From Nitrososphaerales archaeon TH5894 (GTDB lineage Archaea; Thermoproteota; Nitrososphaeria; Nitrososphaerales; Nitrososphaeraceae): DNA of 11,675 nt. The stretch is from positions 1 to 11,675 of the forward strand of contig JAATVK010000119.1 of the NCBI GenBank assembly GCA_014523485.1. Direction: 5' to 3'. Below the pieces are notes generated by a model. It saw only the letters and a list, made by a program, of their open reading frames with translations. It was not told where the DNA came from and did not search any database. Both the position numbers and the translations under genes were made by a program. Below, piece by piece: positions 1-7,004 of this stretch; position 1 is the stretch's first letter, and each line of letters opens with the position of its first letter.

Positions 1-549
1 AAATGATCTTATCACTTTTGATTGTAGATACAATCTTTTTGATTGAGTAATATGACATTCTATACTTTTTATTTTTGTATCTATATAATTACTAATATCA
101 ACATATGCATTTGGAGTAAAATCTGGATTTCCAGATGATATAGATTCAAAAAATAAAACTTGTGGAATATGCTGTGATGCTTTGGTAACACATTCACTCA
201 CTGTTATATGCACTTGATGATAATCGTAAGGAGTATGTGTATAAACTCTATCAGGATTTATTTTTTCTAAAACACTTTTTATAATATTGACAAATTCCAT
301 AGATGGCTTATTTAATTTAAGAACAGGAAAATCTAGTATTTGTAATTTTGCACCTAAAACATTTGCAGCATTTATTGTTTCTTTCTCCCTGATTTTGAGA
401 TCACCCACTTCACTTAAACCTCCAATGCCAAGAGTACAAACAATATAATATACATCATCTCCCCTTTGAGTATGTTTAACTAAAGTTCCCCCGATATTCA
501 TTTCAATATCACCAGGATGAGCACCTATTGCTACTATTTTCTTTGACAT
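1..549 (-). CDS. PIG-L/LmbE family deacetylase, 3' end cut by window edge
   Basis: A zinc-dependent N-deacetylase of the PIG-L/LmbE superfamily, which removes acetyl groups from N-acetylglucosamine-containing glycolipids or small conjugates (PIG-L, MshB, BshB). The frame is open from the ATG at 549 to base 1, giving 183 visible residues; the C-terminus lies outside. Residues 5-22 hold the family's first motif as AHPGDIE followed by GGTL, where the usual form is AHPDDE, so the residue normally acting as general base is Gly. Residues 103-116 hold the second motif (YTHTPYDYHQVH), with H105, H111 and H114 kept. Residues 144-160 carry the usual FTPNAYVDISNYI-like stretch. The metal site therefore looks intact although the base position is changed. 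The start is chosen because MSKKIVAIGAHP is the normal N-terminus. There is no Shine-Dalgarno site, and the start overlaps the small upstream frame by 41 bases, which suggests coupled translation. The substrate is unknown. Confidence 0.85.
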   Translation of the reverse strand, partial: MSKKIVAIGAHPGDIEMNIGGTLVKHTQRGDDVYYIVCTLGIGGLSEVGDLKIREKETINAANVLGAKLQILDFPVLKLNKPSMEFVNIIKSVLEKINPDRVYTHTPYDYHQVHITVSECVTKASQHIPQVLFFESISSGNPDFTPNAYVDISNYIDTKIKSIECHITQSKRLYLQSKVIRSF

Positions 550-818
550 TATGGTTATTATTAAGAATTTCACCATCTTTATTTACAATTAAAATATGAT
601 CTCTTTCCTTGTATTTTTGACTTAATTCTTGACTACAAAATATTATATTATTTTTAACGATATCCATAATTTTTGTGCCTCCTATATCAAATAATTCACC
701 ATTTAATATATGGACCTTGATTATCTTCATCCATAGAAAAAATTTGAGAATCATTAAATTTGACTTTTTTTGGATTACCTAAAATGAAATTATTTCCTAT
801 TAATAGTTTATAAGTCAT
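509..818 (-). pseudogene. Small hypothetical gene, apparently frameshifted
   Basis: I do not recognise the family. An ATG at 818 has a strong Shine-Dalgarno site (AAGGTGA, 824-830) five bases upstream. It opens a 40-residue frame (MTYKLLIGNNFILGNPKKV...) that stops at 696-698. A second frame, open from about 754 to 509, continues in the same style: ILNGELFDIGGTKIMD, then a strand-rich stretch and HILIVNKDGEIL. Reading across the TA run near 706-712 with one frame change would give one beta-rich protein of roughly 100 residues (...MDEDNQGPY/ILNGELFDIGG...). Loss of one TA pair there would explain the break. Alternatively a separate 52-residue protein starts at ATG 667, behind an AGGAGG at 678-683. 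The last 41 bases overlap the start of the PIG-L gene, so the two are probably co-transcribed. Whether this is one broken gene, two small genes or a sequencing error cannot be settled here. Confidence 0.45.
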
Positions 819-823
819 TATAT

Positions 824-830
824 TCACCTT
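824..830 (-). promoter_or_regulatory. Shine-Dalgarno site of the small gene at 818
   Basis: The minus strand reads AAGGTGA, matching the archaeal anti-Shine-Dalgarno sequence. It lies five bases before the ATG at 816-818. It supports 818 as a genuine start and argues that the 40-residue frame beginning there is the 5' part of a real gene rather than chance. Confidence 0.6.
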
Positions 831-2037
831 TAATTTAATACCAATTAAGTTTATCTTTTATTCTGAATTATCAATATTTTTAATTTTTATTTTTATATGA
901 ATCTTATTAAAAGGGTCTATAAATAAATAAATTGATATCTTTCTTCTGGTATTTCTTTTCTAATTAACGTTTCTTCAATATAAAATAGAAACTAAATATT
1001 TGTATTTTGTATTGGAATTGGATTCAAAGATAAACTTTGGTTTATCATGTCATATTTACAATAAAAAAAAGAGTATCATAGCATTCATAATATCTCATGA
1101 TTAAACTGTTATTATCCAGAAGGTATCTACAACACTTTTGTTGGTTATGGATTCTTGTTGTATTGAACCAATTCATAAAGCATACTTTATTGTTATAATA
1201 CTTCATTAGAAAGAAAATTATATTTTTGTAGCAGGGCAGTTGAATTTCATTAGATCTATTAGTATAGACATAAAAAGCCTATACTTTTTGTATTTGAAAC
1301 GAGAGTCCATTCTCATCAAGAGAGAAATTCTCATTTAGGAAAAAGCCTCGAAGAGAATTTTGATGTAATACAATACTTCAAAGACAGATAAGTGAGGACT
1401 GAACCTCTTGAACATAACTAACCATGTTTCTCACAACAACAATAATAATAATAAAAGAATTAGAATAAGAATAGAAAAAGAAAGTAACTGTGATATACAA
1501 CAAGTATACAATCGGATAAAATTGTCCAATTAACTGCATAATATAAAAATTAGAAATAAAGTGTCATCTGAAATAGATGTGAATAAATCTAAAATCGAGA
1601 AAATATGAAAAGCGTTAATTTTTAATATTATCATATTTATATATAACAAAAATGGAATTAACAGAAAAAGAACGATAAAGAGTCTTCATTAATTTTATTA
1701 TAATGATAATAAATTTTATTACTATTATTATAACGATAAAAATAGTATGATTTGGCTCCTTTTTAATACTCTTTATTATGTCTTTATCATAAAAAATTTT
1801 ATTAAATTAGATCTTAACATTTTATAGAAAACCTTATTCTCTTTTTATTGAATATTATATCTGTTTTTTATTAATCAGTGGATTAATACCGTTATCATTT
1901 GCTATAGTATTATCCATTTAAAAATATAATAATAAAGATAGATAATAAAAATGATCTCAAAATATTTAAAAATTAATAAAAAAATAAAAATCGATTTTTT
2001 GGGTAGTTATTAAGTATATTAGTAATTTAAGATGTAT
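831..2037. other. AT-rich stretch with no gene found (about 1.2 kb)
   Basis: No frame with codon or protein character was found on either strand, and no tRNA-like or rRNA-like sequence. The stretch holds short imperfect palindromes made of GAGA/TCTC blocks near 1300-1345 (including the 11-base palindrome gagaaattctc), a trinucleotide run of AAC and AAT units near 1435-1454, and an AT-rich inverted repeat near 1690-1716. It lies downstream of the RTX-like gene and upstream of the small gene at 818, so it should contain a terminator for the former and a promoter for the latter; neither could be placed with confidence. Confidence 0.5.
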
Positions 2038-2080
2038 CTATGGTTGAGTTTGATTCGTATCTATGGTTGAAGTCTGATTT
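2034..2080 (-). repeat. 23/24-bp tandem duplication at the 3' end of the RTX-like gene
   Basis: Two adjacent units, 2034-2056 (23 bases) and 2057-2080 (24 bases), share the 14-base core gtatctatggttga followed by a gtYtgattY-like tail. The one-base length difference puts the second-read copy in another frame. The first copy is read as NQTSTIDT; the second is read as NQTQP and then TAG. The present stop codon of the gene therefore comes from an indel inside a tandem duplication. Confidence 0.8.
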
Positions 2081-2628
2081 GGAGTAGCTTTGTTAATAAC
2101 AGCTTCACAATCACTTGTTACAATATCTTGTTCCAAAGCAGTATTACCATAATCCAATACAAAGTCTGTTCCATCACCACATTCAAATTGATCTATACCT
2201 AAACCACCTTCAAAGATATCATCACCTATTCCTCCAGCCATCCTATCATTTCCCTCATTTCCAATTATATAATCATCTCCTTCTCCTCCTGCAATCATAT
2301 CATCTCCTACTTCTCCTTGTAAATGATCATCGCCTTCATTTCCTTGAATAATATCATCTCCTTCTCCACCATGTATCTCATCTTTTGCTTCATTTCCTTG
2401 TATATAGTCATTTCCCATTTTAGCTTGTATGCTATCACCACCTTCGAGTCCATATATTAGGTCATTTCCAGTAGTGCCTTGAATAGTATTTTCTGATGGA
2501 GTTCCTCTTATTCTATTAAGTTGATCTATTTGTATTTGGCTATCAACATGAAATGAAGTTGTGTTAATATAAAAAATAACTACTACAACTAAAGAAAGTC
2601 TTGCACTATATTTAAGAAAACTTAACAT
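2038..2628 (-). CDS. Secreted RTX-like protein with twelve calcium-binding-type nonapeptides
   Basis: A 196-residue protein. Residues 5-22 form a hydrophobic signal segment after a KYSAR positive patch, so export is likely. Residues 51-158 divide without any gap into twelve 9-residue units of the GGxGxDxux type (for example GGEGDDIIQ, GNEGDDHLQ, GGEGDDYII). This is the hemolysin-type/RTX motif, in which Gly and Asp turns bind calcium in a parallel beta-roll. Units 2-4 are less perfect. The roll is capped by CGDGTDFVLDYGN...DIVTSDCEAV, with C150 and C174 able to form a disulphide. The tail (179-196) is Asn/Gln/Thr-rich and carries a tandem duplication. There is no catalytic domain, and at 196 residues the protein is mostly repeat, so a structural, calcium-dependent surface or matrix role is inferred. 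No secretion ATPase or protease gene lies nearby. The start has no Shine-Dalgarno site but has a TATA-like box 23-30 bases upstream. Confidence 0.85.
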   Translation of the reverse strand: MLSFLKYSARLSLVVVVIFYINTTSFHVDSQIQIDQLNRIRGTPSENTIQGTTGNDLIYGLEGGDSIQAKMGNDYIQGNEAKDEIHGGEGDDIIQGNEGDDHLQGEVGDDMIAGGEGDDYIIGNEGNDRMAGGIGDDIFEGGLGIDQFECGDGTDFVLDYGNTALEQDIVTSDCEAVINKATPNQTSTIDTNQTQP

Positions 2629-2650
2629 TAATTTTCATATATTATATTTC

Positions 2651-2658
2651 TTAATAAA
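2651..2658 (-). promoter_or_regulatory. Candidate TATA box of the RTX-like gene
   Basis: The minus strand reads TTTATTAA at 23-30 bases before the ATG at 2628. That spacing would put transcription start at or next to the ATG, the leaderless arrangement common in this archaeal group. The sequence is AT-rich throughout, so the match could be chance. Confidence 0.35.
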
Positions 2659-3060
2659 TTTATGGAAAATAGCCTTTAAAACTAAAAAGTCATTGTAATT
2701 AATGAAATAATCAAATATTATAATTTTTGTTGATTCATTAGCCAATTATATAAAAAATCTAAATTGGATTTATACTATCTCATTCTTATAAAAAAATTAT
2801 TTCAGAAACTATAATAGAGAAATTGGGACCTTTGTTTTTATAATTAAGATATCTGAAAAAGCTATAGAAATTAAATATATATAATATTGTAATTTATCTA
2901 GGTGTTCTCAGAGTGCAAAGAGATCATTTATATTTAAAAGATAAATTGCATGCAAATTAAAATATCTTTACAATTAATATCGTAGTTAGAATAAAACAAG
3001 ACAAATTATATTAATCGCTAAAGTGAATGTATCAGGTTTATGTATTTATAATTTTTTAAA
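2659..3060. other. AT-rich intergenic region, no gene found
   Basis: About 400 bases between the start of the RTX-like gene and the end of the glycosyltransferase gene. No coding frame of convincing character and no RNA gene was seen. It contains a perfect 10-base palindrome, TTGCATGCAA, at 2946-2955, which could be a regulator site but sits about 320 bases from the nearest start codon. The terminator of the upstream three-gene block should lie near 2985-3060; only weak T-rich runs on the minus strand are visible. Confidence 0.45.
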
Positions 3061-5043
3061 TTATTCTCTTCCCCTATAAATTTCCTTAGTGGCTTCACCC
3101 TCAGGATATAATGGATCAATCTTTTTACTAACTTCTTTTCTCAATGCCAGGAATGCTTCGACATTATATTCCTTCCAATCGTGCGACCAAGAAAGAAGTA
3201 TCTCTACTAACATAGGTTTTGCATATACGTTAAGTATTAGATTCACCCAACGTAAAAACGGATAAAAAATAACATATTTTTTTCTTTTTACTTTGTTCAA
3301 ACGGTGTGCAAATAGTATTATCCATAGCGAATTAATTAGTAAATGAATAGCAATCATTTTTGCAAGAATAAGTGTAGGTATTTCCAAAAGTGACAGATCT
3401 ATATTGCCAATTGTGATTGATGCAAAAAGGAAAGCCCAGGTAACACTCTTTCCTAATCCTAACGCGTGACCTATAAGATTCCATAGAAAAATAAAAGATC
3501 TAGGCATTATGTTATCTCGTAGATGTCTTAAATTTCTTCCTCTTGAATGATAATAGGCAACTCCCCATCTTGCTCGTTGATTGATGAATCCTTGAAGAGT
3601 TTCTGGAATCTCTGAATATACTATAGAACGTCCTTCAAATACGTTTCTATAACCAAGTCTTGCGATTCTGCTAGTAATTTCTCCATCTTCACCAAAAATA
3701 TTATCGATCCATCCACCAGAAATTTGTATTGCTTCTTTTCTAAAACAAGTTGATGGGCCAGGCTGTGTAATTATTCCATCAACTATTTCCTGACCTCTTT
3801 TTGTATAAAAATAACTTGCACACATCATACACTGAATCTTTTGCATGAGACTTTTTTCTGCTATACCATAAGTCCAACCACCAACGGATCCTACTTGAGG
3901 GTCTTTAAAATGATGCATCATTGGACTGAGAATATTCTCATCCATTCTACTATCACCATCAGTACGAAATATGATGTCTCCCGTAACTCTTTGTAGACCG
4001 GTTTTTAATGCAAATCCTTTACCAGAATTGGGTATACTTATTAGCTGCCCAGTACAATATTTCAAATTACTGAAAGCATCAGAAACAACTTTAGCCGTAT
4101 TGTCTGTTGAACCATCATTAACAAGAACTATATCTACCTTGCCTGAATATTTTGAAGCAGCTTTATCAATACTTTCTATTAATCCACCAATATACATCTC
4201 TTCATTGTAAACAGGTATTAAATAGGTCACTGATGGTGGATTATAATTTGATTGTGACGATTTAGAAAATTTTAACCATGAAGGTAGTCTTATTTCATAA
4301 ATAAGATTTGCTACATAAATGGCAAAAAATAATATAGTATATATATTCCACCACAAGTGAAGCTGTACTAGTAAAGGGATAGGAGTTTTAAAGTCAAGAC
4401 CGATAAAAGTAATATACGAATAAAGAATTGGAATAGCAGTTATTATAGTTAAGATAAAATAAAAGTATTCTTTCAAATAATTCCTTTTTATGACAGGTTT
4501 TATTTTTGTTGGAGTTGGAAAAGTAATATGGGTAAAGAGGGCATACTCCATAAATAATGCTCCTAAAATGGTTACAAAAAAAAGAGCAAATATCTTAAAG
4601 GTAGAAGCAAGTTCGGAGGTGGGAATATCTAATAATAGCAGGAAAGCAATTATAAAAAATTGTAATATTGCAGAGGTAATAAAATACAAAAATGCATAAA
4701 GTATAAACTTTATACGGTTTATTAATTTAAATCTACCAATAGTAAGGGCAAAGGTAGAAAAAACTGTAATAAAAAGAAGTTGTGGGTAAACTGATAAAAA
4801 AATTTTAGCAGGATTCATCATATCTCCAACAAGAAAAGTTCCATTAATTAAAGTTGAAGAAAATCCAAAGAAATTAAGCATCTCTTTTATTATTTGTTCT
4901 TCTGTTGACTGGAATATCATAAAATTGCTCAAGAAAAAACAGCCAAGAATAAAAGCAACAAAATGATATCTTATAGGATAATAAGCTAATATTCTTTTTA
5001 TTGATAATTTACCTTTTTTTGACTCTATTTCAGTTATTGTCAT
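3061..5043 (-). CDS. Membrane-embedded family 2 glycosyltransferase (processive type)
   Basis: A 660-residue inner-membrane glycosyltransferase. Residues 27-250 hold about six hydrophobic spans (near 27-46, 82-103, 112-138, 150-171, 193-215, 232-250). Residues 271-500 are a GT-A catalytic domain: PVYNEE at 277-282, the nucleotide-binding VNDGSTDNT at 308-316, the metal-binding DGD at 362-364, GEDGEI with the probable base at 451-456, and the acceptor motif QRARW at 489-493. Three further spans follow (about 515-545, 553-578, 590-608). DxD, ED and QxxRW together are the signature of cellulose/hyaluronan synthase-like enzymes, which polymerise and move a sugar chain through their own membrane channel. 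The long N-terminal membrane part is larger than in a typical hyaluronan synthase. It is last in the block after sqdB and the BshC-like gene, so a glycan containing sulfoquinovose or an amino-sugar is a reasonable guess. Sugar and acceptor are unknown. The ATG overlaps the stop of a 29-codon upstream frame by four bases. Confidence 0.88.
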   Translation of the reverse strand: MTITEIESKKGKLSIKRILAYYPIRYHFVAFILGCFFLSNFMIFQSTEEQIIKEMLNFFGFSSTLINGTFLVGDMMNPAKIFLSVYPQLLFITVFSTFALTIGRFKLINRIKFILYAFLYFITSAILQFFIIAFLLLLDIPTSELASTFKIFALFFVTILGALFMEYALFTHITFPTPTKIKPVIKRNYLKEYFYFILTIITAIPILYSYITFIGLDFKTPIPLLVQLHLWWNIYTILFFAIYVANLIYEIRLPSWLKFSKSSQSNYNPPSVTYLIPVYNEEMYIGGLIESIDKAASKYSGKVDIVLVNDGSTDNTAKVVSDAFSNLKYCTGQLISIPNSGKGFALKTGLQRVTGDIIFRTDGDSRMDENILSPMMHHFKDPQVGSVGGWTYGIAEKSLMQKIQCMMCASYFYTKRGQEIVDGIITQPGPSTCFRKEAIQISGGWIDNIFGEDGEITSRIARLGYRNVFEGRSIVYSEIPETLQGFINQRARWGVAYYHSRGRNLRHLRDNIMPRSFIFLWNLIGHALGLGKSVTWAFLFASITIGNIDLSLLEIPTLILAKMIAIHLLINSLWIILFAHRLNKVKRKKYVIFYPFLRWVNLILNVYAKPMLVEILLSWSHDWKEYNVEAFLALRKEVSKKIDPLYPEGEATKEIYRGRE

Positions 5044-5129
5044 ACTATATTATCTTCACTTTTGATACTAGTAATATTAGTAGAAGGTAAAAATACATTC
5101 TCAAAAATCATTGGATTATATTTTTTCAT
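5040..5129 (-). CDS. Possible 29-residue leader peptide overlapping the glycosyltransferase start
   Basis: ATG at 5129 opens a 29-codon frame beginning MKKYNPMIFENVF and ending ...KSEDNIV, with TGA at 5040-5042. Its stop and the glycosyltransferase ATG share ATGA (5040-5043), the classic four-base overlap of translationally coupled genes. The composition looks protein-like, with charged and polar residues mixed, rather than the Lys/Asn/Ile runs of random AT-rich DNA. There is no Shine-Dalgarno site before it, and the codon just before the ATG is an in-frame TAA. The frame fills most of the 114-base gap between the BshC-like gene and the glycosyltransferase. No family is recognised, and a chance frame remains quite possible. 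Confidence 0.3.
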   Translation of the reverse strand: MKKYNPMIFENVFLPSTNITSIKSEDNIV

Positions 5130-5157
5130 TTATGGTCAATTATTATTATAATTAATT

Positions 5158-6849
5158 TTAGTACAAGTCTCGCGGAATATTCAAAAGAAGTGGTGTTACT
5201 AAATTATTCTCCTTTATGAGACTATCATACCATTGTATCCCTATATTTTTTATTCCAAAATTCACAGCATAGTCTATAAAACATGGACGCAAGTCAGTAG
5301 TATTTTTGACTTTTTCTGTAACCTTTATTTGTTGGCGAATTTTGCGTTGCTCTTCCTTTAGATTGGAAAAGTCCTGACGAAGTTGTTGAGGTATAGATTC
5401 GTTAACCTTTAATCTACCTTGTTGTTCATCTAATAAAGGTTGTATTTTTTTTTCATATTCTAAATTCTTTTGCTTTAATAATTCTAAATATGTATTGATA
5501 TCACTGTACTTTGCTAGCCTCAGAGTTTTCAATGCTTCTTTTTGTCCAATGCCATAGTATACATCTCTTGAAGGCCAGATCATGATCAATGGCATATTGA
5601 TTGATAATTCTTCGAATAGTCTACTTCCAAATATTATATACTTGATACCTGCAACACCTGAAGCATAACAATTAATTCCAAGATCTCTAGAATACAATAA
5701 TAAACTTGGAATTGCCCTGAGAGAAAGATTTTGTAAAATGTCAGATGAAAGAGCTATATCATTTTTAGTCCCTATATCTAAATGAAGATCTTTCTTACAT
5801 GATTTGCATTTCCCTTCGAGAAATATTTTTTCATTTTGATTTTTATATATTTTTGTAGATGCCTTACTACCACATTTGCAATGGAGCCATAGAGGTGCAT
5901 TTTCATATACGCTAGGGCTTATTCCCATATCTATGCCATTGAATTTAAACATAGATTCACTTTTTCTCAAGATTTCGGAATATTTCTCATAATTTAAAAT
6001 TAAATATTTGATGCCATCTTCAAATACCGGAGAAAGATCAGAAAATCTTACAAATAGAGTTCCATAATTCCACATTTTATTTATTATCGATGACATCAAA
6101 AATGAATTCAAATCGGAGTACGATTTTGCATTTGAATAAGAATATTCAACTTCCTTCCAGAAGTCCTCAAAATTGTTAAGTACAGACATTTTATCAACTT
6201 TAGACGATAAATACATAGACGAATTCTTTATTAACCATGAGCTTATCTGTTGTTTCCAATCCTCTAAAATTGTTCTTGTTGGCAATGGCATATTCTTTAT
6301 CATTAGCCATCTTTTTGATTTATCTACAGGCATTCTAAGTGTAAGTATTCCTAAAGAATGATAGACACTTGGTAGTTCAGCATTACGTACCCAATATTCA
6401 TCCATAAAATCATGGTCTACAATAATGAATAAGTTGATAAATTTTTTTTCCTCATTAGATTTTTCTATTGTATTTTTAAGAGCTTCTAGAAGAATTATTT
6501 TTTTGAATATACCTCCATATGGAAAGAGATTTGGTTGGTGTATTGAAACCAACAGTTGAGTATTTGGTTCATTCAATAAATTTATATTATTTAGTACATT
6601 TGCTGTCATTGTTTCTGCCTCTAAATGATATCTAATGATAAATTTTTGTAGTTTGATTCTGTTTTGTAATATAAAGTTATTATTTTTAGATACTATTGTA
6701 TTATTTGACCAATAATCGGAAGTTATTAACCTATTAATGGCAATTGAAAAACTAGATGGAATTGATAACCTTTTTATTAACTCAGAAATTGCAGTATTGT
6801 TAAAACTATCATCTTTACTAAATAATGATTTAATAATTTGTTCTACCAT
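5158..6849 (-). CDS. BshC/WbqC-like protein with inserted zinc ribbon
   Basis: A 563-residue soluble protein, not a confidently named family. Residues 100-118 read LVSIHQPNLFPYGG..KKI, close to the HQPNYFPWLG motif of WbqC-like proteins and at the place where BshC has GQQxGLxxGPLYTIYKA. Residues 144-149 (VDHDFM) match the EDHDF motif of BshC. Residues 377-404 (LRAIPSLLL..D...Y.SGVAGIKY) resemble BshC's RP...LLP..Y.GG..E..Y. Residues 453-515 form a charged coiled coil, and the length is close to BshC (about 540). A zinc ribbon, C324xC326...C348xxC351, sits between these blocks and is not a feature I know from BshC. BshC adds cysteine to a glucosamine-malate amine. The chemistry here is unknown; conjugating an amino acid or other group to an amino-sugar is inferred. 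It is the middle gene between sqdB and the glycosyltransferase. The site AAGGA at 6861-6865 serves as a probable ribosome site. Confidence 0.6.
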   Translation of the reverse strand: MVEQIIKSLFSKDDSFNNTAISELIKRLSIPSSFSIAINRLITSDYWSNNTIVSKNNNFILQNRIKLQKFIIRYHLEAETMTANVLNNINLLNEPNTQLLVSIHQPNLFPYGGIFKKIILLEALKNTIEKSNEEKKFINLFIIVDHDFMDEYWVRNAELPSVYHSLGILTLRMPVDKSKRWLMIKNMPLPTRTILEDWKQQISSWLIKNSSMYLSSKVDKMSVLNNFEDFWKEVEYSYSNAKSYSDLNSFLMSSIINKMWNYGTLFVRFSDLSPVFEDGIKYLILNYEKYSEILRKSESMFKFNGIDMGISPSVYENAPLWLHCKCGSKASTKIYKNQNEKIFLEGKCKSCKKDLHLDIGTKNDIALSSDILQNLSLRAIPSLLLYSRDLGINCYASGVAGIKYIIFGSRLFEELSINMPLIMIWPSRDVYYGIGQKEALKTLRLAKYSDINTYLELLKQKNLEYEKKIQPLLDEQQGRLKVNESIPQQLRQDFSNLKEEQRKIRQQIKVTEKVKNTTDLRPCFIDYAVNFGIKNIGIQWYDSLIKENNLVTPLLLNIPRDLY

Positions 6850-6860
6850 TTTTTACATTA

Positions 6861-7004
6861 TCCTTTTATTTAGCATATGGAGTTAGTTTTTCTTGTTTTC
6901 TATCATCCCATAATGTCTTTGGTTGTATTACTTCCTTTTATTTAGCATATGGAGTTAGTTTTTCTTGTTTTCTATCGTCCCATAATGTCTTTGGTTGTAT
7001 TACT
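6861..7004 (-). repeat. 72-bp tandem duplication of the sqdB 3' end
   Basis: Bases 6861-6932 and 6933-7004 are adjacent direct copies differing at one position (ctatcatccc versus ctatcgtccc). The right copy encodes the last codons of sqdB and its stop; the left copy lies in the space before the BshC-like gene. Seventy-two bases are 24 codons, so the left copy is still in frame behind the TAA and would repeat VIQPKTLWDDRKQEKL...K if the stop were read through. The one difference is synonymous (GAC/GAT). Removing one copy leaves a 16-base gap between sqdB and the next gene, with AAGGA right behind the stop: a tight operon junction that the duplication has stretched to 88 bases. Confidence 0.92.

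Noticed and set aside
668..754. ATG at 754 as start of the 81-codon frame
   Set aside because: No ribosome site precedes it, and this part overlaps the 40-residue frame that does have one. The frame is better read as the continuation of the gene starting at 818, or as a shorter gene starting at 667.
1300..1400. Clustered GAGA/TCTC palindromes as a possible RNA gene
   Set aside because: The stems are only 4-5 bases, with no consistent fold and no tRNA-like features.
2115..2351. 78-codon open frame on the plus strand opposite the RTX-like gene
   Set aside because: Its His/Leu/Tyr-rich translation is the mirror of the Gly/Asp repeat codons on the other strand; it is a shadow.
2155..2478. Regular DNA repeats that might suggest a CRISPR array
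   Set aside because: The 27-base periodicity is coding: it is the nine-codon RTX unit, with divergent copies and no spacers.
2946..2955. Palindrome TTGCATGCAA as a regulator site
   Set aside because: It is a single 10-base copy far from any start codon; chance cannot be excluded.
3971..4699. Two plus-strand open frames opposite the glycosyltransferase
   Set aside because: They lie antisense to well-supported catalytic and membrane segments, have no promoter or ribosome site, and no family character.
6173..6361. 62-codon plus-strand frame opposite the BshC-like gene
   Set aside because: It is antisense to a continuous 563-codon gene and has no start signal.
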